Shown here: positions 1 through 9,018 of the stretch, in pieces
How the letters are laid out: the number at the start of each line of letters is the position of its first letter
Numbering within the stretch: position 1 is the stretch's first letter
Source of the DNA: JALOLV01 sp046295175
Lineage (GTDB): Bacteria > Bacteroidota > Bacteroidia > Cytophagales > Spirosomataceae
DNA length: 64,000 nt
Assembly: GCA_046295175.1 (NCBI GenBank)
Contig: JBKBNY010000001.1
Location: forward strand, 1,302,001 to 1,366,000
Direction: 5' to 3'
Notes under the pieces: model-generated
What the model was told of the DNA's origin: nothing
The model's input: only the letters and a program-made list of their open reading frames with translations
Databases searched by the model: none
Made by a program: the position numbers and the translations under genes

Positions 1-2894
1 GGGCATCGGTGATTGTTAAGGGGCAGGCTTCGGGTACAAGTACCAATGAGAAAGGAGAATTTTCGATAACAGCCGATGCAAAAGACGTATTGGTGGTTTC
101 GTTTATCGGATACGAAACACTTGAGGTACCCGTAAACGGACGCACTAACATCAAAATCCAATTAAAAGATGAAGCTGCGGCTCTCAGCGAAGTGGTGGTG
201 ATTGGTTATGGTACAGCCAATAAAAGAGATTTGACAGGCTCTATCGTCAAAATCGGTGGCGATGTTGTAACAGATAAACCTAATACTAACCCAGTGGCTT
301 CATTGCAAGGGCGAGTAGCGGGTCTAACAGTTGTAAATAATGGTACACCGGGCAAAGCTCCCGATATTCGTATCCGTGGTACGGTGAGTATTGGCTCGGT
401 GAATCCACTCTATGTGGTAGATGGCGTATTCAATGATAACATTGATTACATCAACCCGAACGACATCGAATCTATCGAAATCTTAAAAGACCCATCTTCG
501 TTGGCAATCTTTGGTGTGCGTGGTGCGGCTGGTGTGATTTTGGTTTCGACCAAAAAAGCAAAAACTGGTCAAATCAGCGTAAACTTCAATAGCAGTGTTG
601 GTTTCAAGAATTTGGTTGATAAAATCCAGTTGGCCGATGCCGCTACATTTAAAGAACTATACGAAGAAGAAAAAAGAAACATTGGCGTAGATGCCCCGTT
701 CGATTATTCTAAATGGACAGGCAATACCGATTGGATTGATGCCGTAACGCGTACGGGTAAATTCAATGCCAATAACCTGACGATTTCGAGTAGTTCTGAA
801 AAAAATCGTGTAAATGTAGGTTTTGGTTATGTAGTTGACGAAGGTATCATCAAACATCAAAAACTCGAAAAAATTATTTTCTCGATTAATGATGAATTGA
901 AGCTAAACAATGCCTTCAAGATTGGCTTCAACTTAAACGCTTTAAAGCAGAAATCGCCATATACTTACGCCGAAAACGTATTAGATGATGCCCGCAAAGT
1001 AGCACCGATTGTTGAGCCTTTCAACGAAGCCACGGGTCTTTATTCGGCACTTCCTCCAATCCAGACTTCGGGTGTAATCAACCCATTGTTGAGATTAGAG
1101 AATGAATGGGACAAAAACCCAATCAATGAGTTTCGTACGGTTGGAAGTATTTTTGGAGAGGTAAATCTCCTTAAAAACTTCAATTTCAAGGCTACATTAT
1201 ACGCCGATTTGAGCCAAATCAATACTAAAAATTATACGCCAATTTACTCGGCTTACGATGCTACCTCGGGGGCTGCATTTGTTTACAGTCCCCTTACAAG
1301 TTTGTCTGAAAGAGACGAAAACTACCGCAAATTCCAGCAAGATTACATCTTAAATTACAAAAAAGATTTCGGTAAACATGGCCTAAACGCAATGGCTGGC
1401 TGGACAACCTACTACTTTGGTTATACAGGTAGAAGTGCCTCTGTAAAACAAAGCCCAACGGGTGCGGCGATTCCAGACGACCCACGCTTTTGGTACATTG
1501 ATAATGGCTTTGGCGATGCTTCTTCGCGTGTTGCAAGTTCTTCTCAATTCGAAAGAGCCACAGCTTCGGCTTTATTGCGTATTTTGTACGATTACGACGG
1601 CAAATATTTCTTGAATGCTTCGTATCGCAAAGATGGTTCTTCGCAAATCTCTCCCAACAACCGCTGGCAAGATTTCTGGGCAGTTGGTGCTGCTTGGGAC
1701 ATCACTCGCGAAGAATTTATGAAATCTGTTACATTCTTTAATCTTCTGAAACTGAAGGCTTCGATTGGTGTATTGGGCAACCAAAATACTTATGGATTCA
1801 ACTATCCTTATTACCCAGGTTTACAAGCAGGTGTGGCGGGTATTTTCGGCAACAACATTTACCCAGCTTACTCACAGGCGTATTTGCCAAATCCGAACTT
1901 GAAATGGGAGACCGTAAACGCAAAAGAGATTGGCGTAGAATTTAATGCTATCAATAATAGACTCCACGGCGAAATCAGCTATTTCGACAAAACTACCAAT
2001 AACCTGATGACTTACATTCCGGGTATCAATGGTGCTCAAAATGGTTTGGATAACATCGGCAAAATCAATAACAATGGTATCGAATTGGCTGCTTCTTGGA
2101 ATCAGAATCTGACAAATGATTTGCAAATGACAATCAGCGGAAACTTCACGACATTCAACAACAAAGTGTTGGAGTTAGCAACTAAAGATTTTGCAATCAA
2201 CGAAGGCCCGAACCGTACATCGGTAGGTTATCCGATTGGTTATTTCTACGGATACATCGTCGAAGGCGTTTATCAGAGCTATGCCGAAAAATTGAAATCG
2301 CCAGTGGTAACTGATTTTGTTTATGGCCCAGGAGATTTGAAATTCAAAGACGTAAACGGAGATGGCAAAATCTCGCCAGACGACCGAACAATGATTGGAA
2401 ACCCAACTCCTGATTTCACTTACGGCGGAAACGTAACATTCAAATACAAAGGCTTCGACTTAGGTGTTGATGTTGGAGGAGTTTACGGAAACGAAATCTT
2501 CCGTAACTGGGGTAGTGTAGAGTCGCCGTTCCAACGTGTAAACTATCCAGCATTCAAAGTAAACAGATGGACTGGTCCGGGTACATCAAACTGGGACCCA
2601 ATCTTGGGACAAGACCATCGTATCAACTACGAACGCTCGACTTATGCCATCGAAGACGGAAGCTATTTCCGTATCAGAAACCTTCAATTAGGCTATAATT
2701 TCGACCCGAAATTCATCTCTAAATTGAAGATGAGAAATGCTCGTTTGTTCTTCAATGTTCAAAACCTCAAAACATTCAAAAACAACTCTGGCTATACCCC
2801 AGAATTTGGTGGAAATGCTTTGAGTTTTGGAGTGGATAATGCCGGAGGGGCGATTCCAAGAACTACGACTTTTGGACTTAATGTTACATTTTAA
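1..2894 (+). CDS. SusC/RagA-family TonB-linked outer membrane receptor (5' end outside window)
   Basis: Outer-membrane beta-barrel that imports oligomeric nutrients with its SusD partner, energised by TonB. The reading frame is open from the first base (first full codon at 3) and reads into the end of a carboxypeptidase-regulatory domain (KGQASGTSTNEKGEFSI), so the signal peptide and start lie upstream; the GTG at 9 is not a real start. The family signature LSEVVVIGYGT follows at about residues 60-70, then the plug domain (LQGRVAGLTV, VDGVFND, ESIEILKDPSSLAIFG) and a long barrel rich in aromatic beta-strands, ending in the aromatic-terminal strand TFGLNVTF. A susD gene follows after 11 bp. 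The substrate cannot be read from the sequence; the adjacent LamG and FG-GAP genes only suggest a glycan or glycoprotein. Confidence 0.95.
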   Translation, partial: ASVIVKGQASGTSTNEKGEFSITADAKDVLVVSFIGYETLEVPVNGRTNIKIQLKDEAAALSEVVVIGYGTANKRDLTGSIVKIGGDVVTDKPNTNPVASLQGRVAGLTVVNNGTPGKAPDIRIRGTVSIGSVNPLYVVDGVFNDNIDYINPNDIESIEILKDPSSLAIFGVRGAAGVILVSTKKAKTGQISVNFNSSVGFKNLVDKIQLADAATFKELYEEEKRNIGVDAPFDYSKWTGNTDWIDAVTRTGKFNANNLTISSSSEKNRVNVGFGYVVDEGIIKHQKLEKIIFSINDELKLNNAFKIGFNLNALKQKSPYTYAENVLDDARKVAPIVEPFNEATGLYSALPPIQTSGVINPLLRLENEWDKNPINEFRTVGSIFGEVNLLKNFNFKATLYADLSQINTKNYTPIYSAYDATSGAAFVYSPLTSLSERDENYRKFQQDYILNYKKDFGKHGLNAMAGWTTYYFGYTGRSASVKQSPTGAAIPDDPRFWYIDNGFGDASSRVASSSQFERATASALLRILYDYDGKYFLNASYRKDGSSQISPNNRWQDFWAVGAAWDITREEFMKSVTFFNLLKLKASIGVLGNQNTYGFNYPYYPGLQAGVAGIFGNNIYPAYSQAYLPNPNLKWETVNAKEIGVEFNAINNRLHGEISYFDKTTNNLMTYIPGINGAQNGLDNIGKINNNGIELAASWNQNLTNDLQMTISGNFTTFNNKVLELATKDFAINEGPNRTSVGYPIGYFYGYIVEGVYQSYAEKLKSPVVTDFVYGPGDLKFKDVNGDGKISPDDRTMIGNPTPDFTYGGNVTFKYKGFDLGVDVGGVYGNEIFRNWGSVESPFQRVNYPAFKVNRWTGPGTSNWDPILGQDHRINYERSTYAIEDGSYFRIRNLQLGYNFDPKFISKLKMRNARLFFNVQNLKTFKNNSGYTPEFGGNALSFGVDNAGGAIPRTTTFGLNVTF

Positions 2895-2905
2895 TCAATA
2901 ACGAC

Positions 2906-4423
2906 ATGAAAAGACTTAAAATTAAAAACTGGAGTTTACTTCTAATTTTACCGTTGTTCGTGTCTCTATTTGGATGCGAAAAGTTTTTAGACCGCAAACC
3001 TCTTACCGCCACACTCGAAGACCTCAATCAGGGTGGTCTCGAAGGGCAAATATTTGGTTTGTACAATACTGCTGCCCGCAATGCTGGCTTTAGTAGTATT
3101 CCGTGGTTGGCAGTGCATGGTTTCAGAGCCGATGATTCTCAAAAAGGTAGCGACCAAGCCGATGGTGCTGAGTGGGTTACGGTAATGGATAACTTTAATT
3201 ATGCCAAAGATTTTTGGGCCACCAATACTTATTGGGACGACCACTATGTACTTATCAATCAAGCGAATACGGCTCTTCAAACTGCCGATTCATTGAAATT
3301 GGCCGATGCTTCATCATTGACCAATATCGCCGAAGCTCGCTTTTTTAGAGCTTATGCCTACTTTGATTTGGTACGTACTTTTGGTGAGGTTCCTAAGATT
3401 GATTTCCGTATTTATAGTGCAGCACAAGCAAATATCGCCAAATCATCTATCAATGAAATTTATGCCTTGATAGACTCAGATTTACAATTTGCAAGTGCCA
3501 ATTTACCTAAAACTTGGGGCAATCAATACGCTGGTCGCTTGACTTCGGGAGCAGCCAAAACACTCTTGGCAAAGGCTCAACTTTATCGTAAAAACTGGGC
3601 AGGAGCATTAGGGTTATGCAATGACGTAATCAATTCGGGGGTTTATTCGCTATACCCAAGTTATTATGGAATCTTTAAAGATGCGGGCGAAAACAGCAGC
3701 GAATCAATCTTTGAAACCCAAAATTATGTAGGTGCCAATGGTGTAAACGATTATGGTTCATTCTACGGGACTTCGCAGGGTGTGCGTGGAACAGACGCCA
3801 ACGGCTGGAACTTAGGCTGGGGTTGGAACGCCCCTACTCAAGATTTGGTAGATGCCTACGAACCCGGCGACCCACGTAAAGCTGCCACGATTTTGTTCTC
3901 TGGCCAGTCAGACGACCCTTCGTCGGGTGGGTATGGTAAAATCTTACCTCCATTTCCGGTAATTCCTCAAAAGTATTGGAACAAAAAAGTTTATGCCGAC
4001 CCAGCCGTTCAATCATCTACTGGTAGGCTCCACGAAGCAGGCTGGATTAACCAACGAATCCTTCGATACGCCGATGTTCTTTTGATGGCAGCCGAAGCCG
4101 CTAACGAATTAGGCGGAGCTGCCAATGGTGCAACAGCCGAAAAATACGTTGAGATGGTACGTGCAAGAGCAAGAAAAGGTGACAATGCGGTACTACCTCC
4201 TATCAAGTTTACGACACAAGAAGCCATGCGTGAGGCTATCAAGAAAGAACGTCGTGTAGAATTTGGTATGGAAGGCGAGCGTTTCTTTGACCTCGTCCGT
4301 TGGGGCGATGCCGTAAAAGTTTTGGGTTCATTGGGTTATCAGAACAGAAACCGCTATTACCCAATTCCTCAGCCAGCTATTGATAAATCGGGTGGTAAAT
4401 TGGTTCAAAACCCTGAGTATTAA
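2906..4423 (+). CDS. RagB/SusD-family nutrient uptake outer membrane lipoprotein
   Basis: Surface lipoprotein that forms the lid of the SusC channel and captures substrate. Residues 1-24 are a lipoprotein signal with lipobox LFGC (Cys24). The family pattern follows: an N-terminal TPR-like helical region with AEARFFRAYAYFDLVRTFGEVP near residue 140, and a C-terminal part with LRYADVLLMAAEAANELG, RARKG, and the conserved KKERRVEFGMEGERFFDLVRWGDA, ending in YYPIPQPAID...LVQNPEY. At 505 aa it has normal family length. It lies 11 bp behind the SusC gene and is certainly co-transcribed. Substrate is unknown. Confidence 0.96.
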   Translation: MKRLKIKNWSLLLILPLFVSLFGCEKFLDRKPLTATLEDLNQGGLEGQIFGLYNTAARNAGFSSIPWLAVHGFRADDSQKGSDQADGAEWVTVMDNFNYAKDFWATNTYWDDHYVLINQANTALQTADSLKLADASSLTNIAEARFFRAYAYFDLVRTFGEVPKIDFRIYSAAQANIAKSSINEIYALIDSDLQFASANLPKTWGNQYAGRLTSGAAKTLLAKAQLYRKNWAGALGLCNDVINSGVYSLYPSYYGIFKDAGENSSESIFETQNYVGANGVNDYGSFYGTSQGVRGTDANGWNLGWGWNAPTQDLVDAYEPGDPRKAATILFSGQSDDPSSGGYGKILPPFPVIPQKYWNKKVYADPAVQSSTGRLHEAGWINQRILRYADVLLMAAEAANELGGAANGATAEKYVEMVRARARKGDNAVLPPIKFTTQEAMREAIKKERRVEFGMEGERFFDLVRWGDAVKVLGSLGYQNRNRYYPIPQPAIDKSGGKLVQNPEY

Positions 4424-4452
4424 TATATTTTCACCTAAAATTCAGTAAGATA

Positions 4453-5274
4453 ATGAATCTAAAAAAAATATATTCTGTCATAATCGGAGCAACACTTTTT
4501 GGTGCAATGATAAGTTGCCAAGATTTGGAGCGTCCTACACTGGGCGATTATCCAAAAGATTCTAATCCAGTTGGTGGGCCATTGAAATTCTATACGGCCT
4601 TCGATGGCACAAGTGTAGATAGTATCCGTGCTAACTTCGGAAACGACAAAGCTGTTGGCTACGAAGCCGGAGTTAACGGAAAAGCCTATTTTTCAAAAAG
4701 TGCCGAATCGTACATTACTTACGCTGCTCCGAACGATTTTGGTAAAGCAACCAGCATGACGATTTCATTTTGGATGAAATCCAAAAATCCAGCAAAAGGC
4801 ATCGGGGCTCAGTTTGTTTTTGCCTTGCCTGAGTCGAGCCACTGGTCAAAAAGCTCTGCTTTTATGTTGTTTGAAGACGGAAACCAAAGCGAAAGCGGCA
4901 AGATTGCTTGTAAGTTTATGGTACTCGACCAATGGTTAGAGTTTGTTGGCGATAACCGTATCCCAAATATTCTGAATGACCAATGGCATCATTTGGCTTT
5001 GGTTTATGACGAAAAAACTTCGGTTTTATCTCTTTATGTTGATGGAGTCGCTCAAAGCCGTACCCTCACACTACGAAAAAACAACCAACCAATGGGTGCT
5101 TTAGATTTCAACAATACGCAGAAATTCATCATTGGTGGGCCGGGTCATCAGGCTCTCGGAGCAACAAAAGACGCTTGGATGATAAATTATCAAGGCGGTC
5201 TTGACCAATTCCGTTTGTACGGAAAAGCCCTCACTGCAAGTGAGATTACGGCACTTTACAACGGCAAATTATAA
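4453..5274 (+). CDS. LamG/concanavalin A-like domain lipoprotein
   Basis: Third gene of the SusC/D operon, 29 bp after susD. Residues 1-22 form a lipoprotein signal (lipobox MISC, Cys22). Residues of about 45-270 form one LamG-like jelly-roll domain: KFYTAFDGTSVDS, ATSMTISFWMKSK, NDQWHHLALVYDEKTSVLSLYVDGV, and DQFRLYGKALTASEITALYNGKL at the C terminus are typical. There is no catalytic motif, so a carbohydrate-binding role at the cell surface is the likely one (inference from family and context). A strong hairpin follows the stop, so it probably closes the first part of the operon. Confidence 0.88.
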   Translation: MNLKKIYSVIIGATLFGAMISCQDLERPTLGDYPKDSNPVGGPLKFYTAFDGTSVDSIRANFGNDKAVGYEAGVNGKAYFSKSAESYITYAAPNDFGKATSMTISFWMKSKNPAKGIGAQFVFALPESSHWSKSSAFMLFEDGNQSESGKIACKFMVLDQWLEFVGDNRIPNILNDQWHHLALVYDEKTSVLSLYVDGVAQSRTLTLRKNNQPMGALDFNNTQKFIIGGPGHQALGATKDAWMINYQGGLDQFRLYGKALTASEITALYNGKL

Positions 5275-5289
5275 TTTTCAGTATATTTA

Positions 5290-5328
5290 AACGAGGATTG
5301 GGGTAATCTCAATCCTCGTTAATTTTTT
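5290..5328 (+). terminator. Intrinsic terminator after the SusC/D/LamG genes
   Basis: Perfect 11-bp stem AACGAGGATTG (5290-5300) with CAATCCTCGTT (5310-5320), a 9-nt loop, and a T-rich tail at 5323-5328. It lies 15 bp after the LamG stop and 5 bp before the next start codon, so the downstream gene may receive only read-through transcription. Confidence 0.85.
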
Positions 5329-5333
5329 AGCTT

Positions 5334-8300
5334 ATGCGTCTCCTATCTTTTACCGTCATCCTTGTTGTTGTCTTAACTTTTTCTTCGTGTAAAAAAATAA
5401 CTGGAGATAACTCGCTATTCTCCGAAATCCCATCTTCCGAAACCGCAATTACCTTTAAAAATACACTTTTAGAGAAAAAAGCCTTCGGAATCTTGTATTA
5501 TCTGTATTATTTCAATGGCGGAGGGGTGGCTATCGGCGATATTAACAACGATGGGCTTCAAGATATTTATTTTACTGCCAATAACCGAAACGGTAATAAA
5601 TTATACTTAAATAAAGGGAATCTCAGATTTGAAGATATTACCGAAAAAGCCAAAGTTGCGGGTACAGCCGACTGGCATACGGGGGCTACGATGGCCGATG
5701 TCAATGGCGATGGTTGGTTGGATATTTATGTGTCGGCAGTGAGCCAACAGAAAGGTTTAGAAGGGCATAACGCCTTGTATATCAATCAAAAAAACGGAAC
5801 TTTTGAAGAACAATCTACACAATACGGACTTAATTTTTCGGGGTTTTCGACCCAAGCTGCCTTTTTTGACTACGACCACGACGGCGATTTAGATTGTTAT
5901 CTGCTCAATCAATCACTGCAACCAAACCAAAACATTCGCCCCGCAAAAGGCAGAGCCGATTTCGACCCTCACGCAGGCGATAGATTTTACAGAAACGAAA
6001 ATGGGGCAAAATTTACAGATATAAGCAAAGAAGTAGGTATTTATCAGAGCAATTTGGGATATGGTTTGGGTATCTCGGTTGCCGATTTCAATAACGACGG
6101 TTGGGAAGATGTGTACATCGGAAATGATTTTCACGAAAACGATTATTACTATATCAATACGGGTAAAGGAAGATTTGTAGAAAGTGGCGAAAAGCATTTT
6201 CGTCATTACAGCCGTTTCAGTATGGGAAATGATGCCGCCGATTACGATAACGATGGGCAAATTGACCTCGTTACGGTTGATATGCTACCCGATAACGAGA
6301 AAATTCTGAAAACTTACGGTAGCGACGAGCAATTTGACACCTATCAATACAAAATTATCTCGAATGGTTTTCAGTATCAATTCTCAAAAAATTGCCTACA
6401 AAACAATAACGGCAACGGCCAAAGTTTTAGTGAAGTAGGGCTAATGGCAGGTGTTTCGGCTACCGATTGGAGTTGGTGTCCGCTCTTTGTGGATTTCGAC
6501 AACGATTCAAACAAAGATTTGTTTATTTCGAGCGGAATCGTAAAACGCCCCGTTGATTTAGATTACGTCAAATACGTTTCGGATTTATACATGACCAAAG
6601 GCATGAATAACACCGATAAATACGATGCCGATGCCCTCCAAAAAATGCCTGATGGCTCATCGCATCCTTTCTTTTTTAAAGGCGATGGTGCAGGGAGCTT
6701 CAAAGATGAAAGCGAAACCTGGGGAACAGCCCAAATGAAAGGATATTTCAATGGTGCAGCTTATGCCGATTTAGATAACGATGGCGATATGGATATGGTA
6801 ATCAACAATATCGATGCCGAGGCTTCTATCCTGAGAAATAATACCACGCAGCAGAAAAGTATTACCATCAATTTTGAGGGAGAAAATCTCAATAAGTTTG
6901 GAATCGGAGCAAAGGTCTATCTTTTTTCTAACCAAAAAATGCAGCATCAGCAACTCATGGCAACTCGTGGGTTTCAGTCTTCTTCGCAGTTGGCATTGCA
7001 ATTTGGCTTAGGGAAATCTTCTAAAATTGATAGTATTTTGGTAATCTGGAACGACCAACGCTACCAAGTCATTAAGAACATAAATAATCAAAACAAGATT
7101 ACACTAAAGCAAAAAGAGGCATCGGGCAAATTTGATTATGCTACATTTTTTGCTCCACAAAAAGAGATTTTAGAAAACATTACTTCAAAAATAAACCTGA
7201 CTTGGAAGCACCAAGAAAACCTTTTTCAAGACTTCAACAGTCAGCCTCTTTTGCCGCATAAACTGAGTACAAAAGGTCCTAAAATCGCCGTAGGAGATAT
7301 AAATAACGACGGTTTAGACGATTTTTATGCTTGCGGAGCATCTAACCAAGCAGGTGTTTTGATGATTCAGCAGCGAAACGGAAGTTTTACGGTCAGCAGT
7401 CAACCCACATTCGCACAAGATGCTTTACAAGAAGATGTCGATGCTGTTTTCTTCGATGCCAATAAAGACGGTTTTCAGGACTTATTGGTGATTAGCGGCG
7501 GAAATGAATTTGAAAATGGCCGAACCGAACTCCAAGACCGATTGTATCTGAATAATCAAAAGGGTGGTTTTAGCGAAGCTAATTTCCCTGCCATTCTCGA
7601 AAATAAATCTTGCGTTAGCATCGCCGATATTGATGCTGATGGCGATTCAGATGTCTTCATCGGTTCGCTTTCACCCGCTAATGCTTACGGTATTTTGAGT
7701 AATTCTCATTTATTAATCAACGATGGCAACGCAAATTTCACTCCTGCACCAGATTCTCAAATCAATCTAAAAGAAATCGGAATCGTAAATACAGCCGCAT
7801 TTGCTGATATTAACAAAGACAATAAACCAGATTTGGTCGTTGCTGGCGATTTTATGCCGATTACCATTTTTGTAAACAAGGGCGGAAGGTTCGACAAAAC
7901 AACGCTTCCAAACTCTTCGGGATTGTGGCAGGGCACTTACGTAAACGATGTAAATGATGATGGTAATCTTGATATTTTGGCAGGAAATTGGGGCCTAAAT
8001 AACAAATTTTGCAGTAACAAAGATGGTAAAATTAAGCTGTATTCTAAGGATTTTGATAAAAATGGCAAAATTGACCAATTGCTTTCTTATTCTATTTTAG
8101 GAAAAGAATACCCGTTTTTACCAAAAGACGAAATGGAAAAACCAATGCCCGTTCTCAGAAAACATTACCAACTCTATACCGACTACGCAGGTTTAGAAAT
8201 GAAAGATGCTTTCTTAGGATTTGTTGAGCAAGTTACACCACTCGAAGCCGAAAAGTTAAGTTCGGTCGTATGTTTTGGTGATGGAAAAGGAGGTTTCTCA

Positions 8301-8603
8301 ATAGTCGATTTACCTCGAAATCTTCAAAAATCACCTATTTTTTCGTTTCAAAACATCGGAAACGGGAAAGTTGTGGCCGTTGGCAACTTTTATGATTCGC
8401 CACCCTACGAAGGCCGCTACGATGCTCAACCGATGGCATTATTTACCGTAAAAAATACCGATTTGAATTACTTACACCAGCCAAATCTTTATAATTTCAA
8501 CAAACAAGCAAGAGATATAAAGCAATTACGCACAATCAACAATCAGAAAATATTTGTTGTGGCTTTCAACAACGATGCTTTGGAGGTATTAAGAATGAAA
8601 TAG
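5334..8603 (+). CDS. FG-GAP/VCBS repeat lipoprotein with ASPIC/UnbV domain (CRTAC1-like)
   Basis: A 1089-aa surface or periplasmic lipoprotein (lipobox SSC, Cys19). It contains at least a dozen calcium-binding loops of the DxNxDGxxD type (GDINNDGLQD, ADVNGDGWLD, FDYDHDGDLD, ADFNNDGWED, ADYDNDGQID, ADLDNDGDMD, then GDINNDGLDD, FDANKDGFQD, ADIDADGDSD, ADINKDNKPD, NDVNDDGNLD), consistent with two integrin-like beta-propellers. Between them, at about residues 500-590, lies an ASPIC/UnbV-like segment (GIGAKVYLFSNQK...QSSSQLALQFGLGKSSKIDSILVIWND). Such proteins are common next to SusC/D pairs in Cytophagales. The biochemical role is unknown; a calcium-dependent binding scaffold is the usual guess. 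Confidence 0.9.
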   Translation: MRLLSFTVILVVVLTFSSCKKITGDNSLFSEIPSSETAITFKNTLLEKKAFGILYYLYYFNGGGVAIGDINNDGLQDIYFTANNRNGNKLYLNKGNLRFEDITEKAKVAGTADWHTGATMADVNGDGWLDIYVSAVSQQKGLEGHNALYINQKNGTFEEQSTQYGLNFSGFSTQAAFFDYDHDGDLDCYLLNQSLQPNQNIRPAKGRADFDPHAGDRFYRNENGAKFTDISKEVGIYQSNLGYGLGISVADFNNDGWEDVYIGNDFHENDYYYINTGKGRFVESGEKHFRHYSRFSMGNDAADYDNDGQIDLVTVDMLPDNEKILKTYGSDEQFDTYQYKIISNGFQYQFSKNCLQNNNGNGQSFSEVGLMAGVSATDWSWCPLFVDFDNDSNKDLFISSGIVKRPVDLDYVKYVSDLYMTKGMNNTDKYDADALQKMPDGSSHPFFFKGDGAGSFKDESETWGTAQMKGYFNGAAYADLDNDGDMDMVINNIDAEASILRNNTTQQKSITINFEGENLNKFGIGAKVYLFSNQKMQHQQLMATRGFQSSSQLALQFGLGKSSKIDSILVIWNDQRYQVIKNINNQNKITLKQKEASGKFDYATFFAPQKEILENITSKINLTWKHQENLFQDFNSQPLLPHKLSTKGPKIAVGDINNDGLDDFYACGASNQAGVLMIQQRNGSFTVSSQPTFAQDALQEDVDAVFFDANKDGFQDLLVISGGNEFENGRTELQDRLYLNNQKGGFSEANFPAILENKSCVSIADIDADGDSDVFIGSLSPANAYGILSNSHLLINDGNANFTPAPDSQINLKEIGIVNTAAFADINKDNKPDLVVAGDFMPITIFVNKGGRFDKTTLPNSSGLWQGTYVNDVNDDGNLDILAGNWGLNNKFCSNKDGKIKLYSKDFDKNGKIDQLLSYSILGKEYPFLPKDEMEKPMPVLRKHYQLYTDYAGLEMKDAFLGFVEQVTPLEAEKLSSVVCFGDGKGGFSIVDLPRNLQKSPIFSFQNIGNGKVVAVGNFYDSPPYEGRYDAQPMALFTVKNTDLNYLHQPNLYNFNKQARDIKQLRTINNQKIFVVAFNNDALEVLRMK

Positions 8604-8610
8604 AAGAAAT

Positions 8611-8694
8611 AAAAAAAGGCAAATTCACCGCTACGACCACCTACCCTTGCATTCTTCCGACTCTGGGGGATTCAGCAGGAGCTGGTAATTTGCC
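8611..8694 (-). ncRNA. ffs: Signal recognition particle RNA (4.5S/small SRP RNA)
   Basis: Read on the minus strand, the RNA begins near 8694 with GGCAAATT and ends with AATTTGCC at 8618, which pair perfectly, followed by seven T residues (8617-8611) that complete an intrinsic terminator. Inside is the conserved SRP apical core: TGAATCCCCCAGAG, the GGAA tetraloop in GTCGGAAGAA, then TGCAAGGGTAGGTGG. This matches the bacterial pattern TGAACCCC..CAGG.CCGGAAGG.AGCAA.GGTAGG (from memory). The RNA binds Ffh and targets membrane proteins. It converges on the 3' end of the VCBS gene, 8 bp away. Confidence 0.9.
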
Positions 8695-8698
8695 GTCA

Positions 8699-8729
8699 CA
8701 AAAGTACAAAAATTTATCAGAATGACAAA
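8699..8729 (-). promoter_or_regulatory. Promoter of the SRP RNA gene
   Basis: On the minus strand, TTTG (8729-8726), exactly 19 nt, then TACTTTTG (8706-8699), matching the Bacteroidota primary-sigma consensus TTTG-N19-TAnnTTTG. The -7 box ends 5 nt before the first paired base of the RNA. Confidence 0.85.
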
Positions 8730-9018
8730 GCCGAATCCGAAAAATTGCTAAACAATATTGTGTCTCACGGCAAAACATAAGCCTAACAAAATTCAAAAAC
8801 TCGAATCTTTTTAGAGTAAATCCTTGATAATCACACCCATTGGAGTATGTCTTCGCATCAAACATACTAAGATGATATTTTGGCTGGCATGCCTTATACC
8901 ATTCGGGACATTCTACATTGATTACAAAATCTTGCGAAAACTGGAGCAATAGTTTTTATTAAACGGTTTTGCCTTGGGCTGGTATAATCTTTAATTTTAC
9001 CAAATTGATTTACCATCC
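8730..9018. other. Intergenic stretch with a weak ORF resembling a Kazal-type remnant
   Basis: No convincing gene. On the minus strand an open frame (to TTG at 8949) reads ECPEWYKACQPKYH and then KTYSNGC, which recalls the Kazal inhibitor pattern (C-x-K/P-Y ... GxTYxNxC), but it lacks an ATG upstream of the Cys cluster, lacks a signal peptide and runs into the SRP RNA. It could be a decayed gene or chance. No promoter box was recognised for the downstream gene. Confidence 0.3.

Noticed and set aside
8641..8949. 102-codon minus-strand ORF
   Set aside because: It overlaps the SRP RNA and starts with TTG without promoter or signal; only its middle part looks protein-like (reported separately as a weak remnant).
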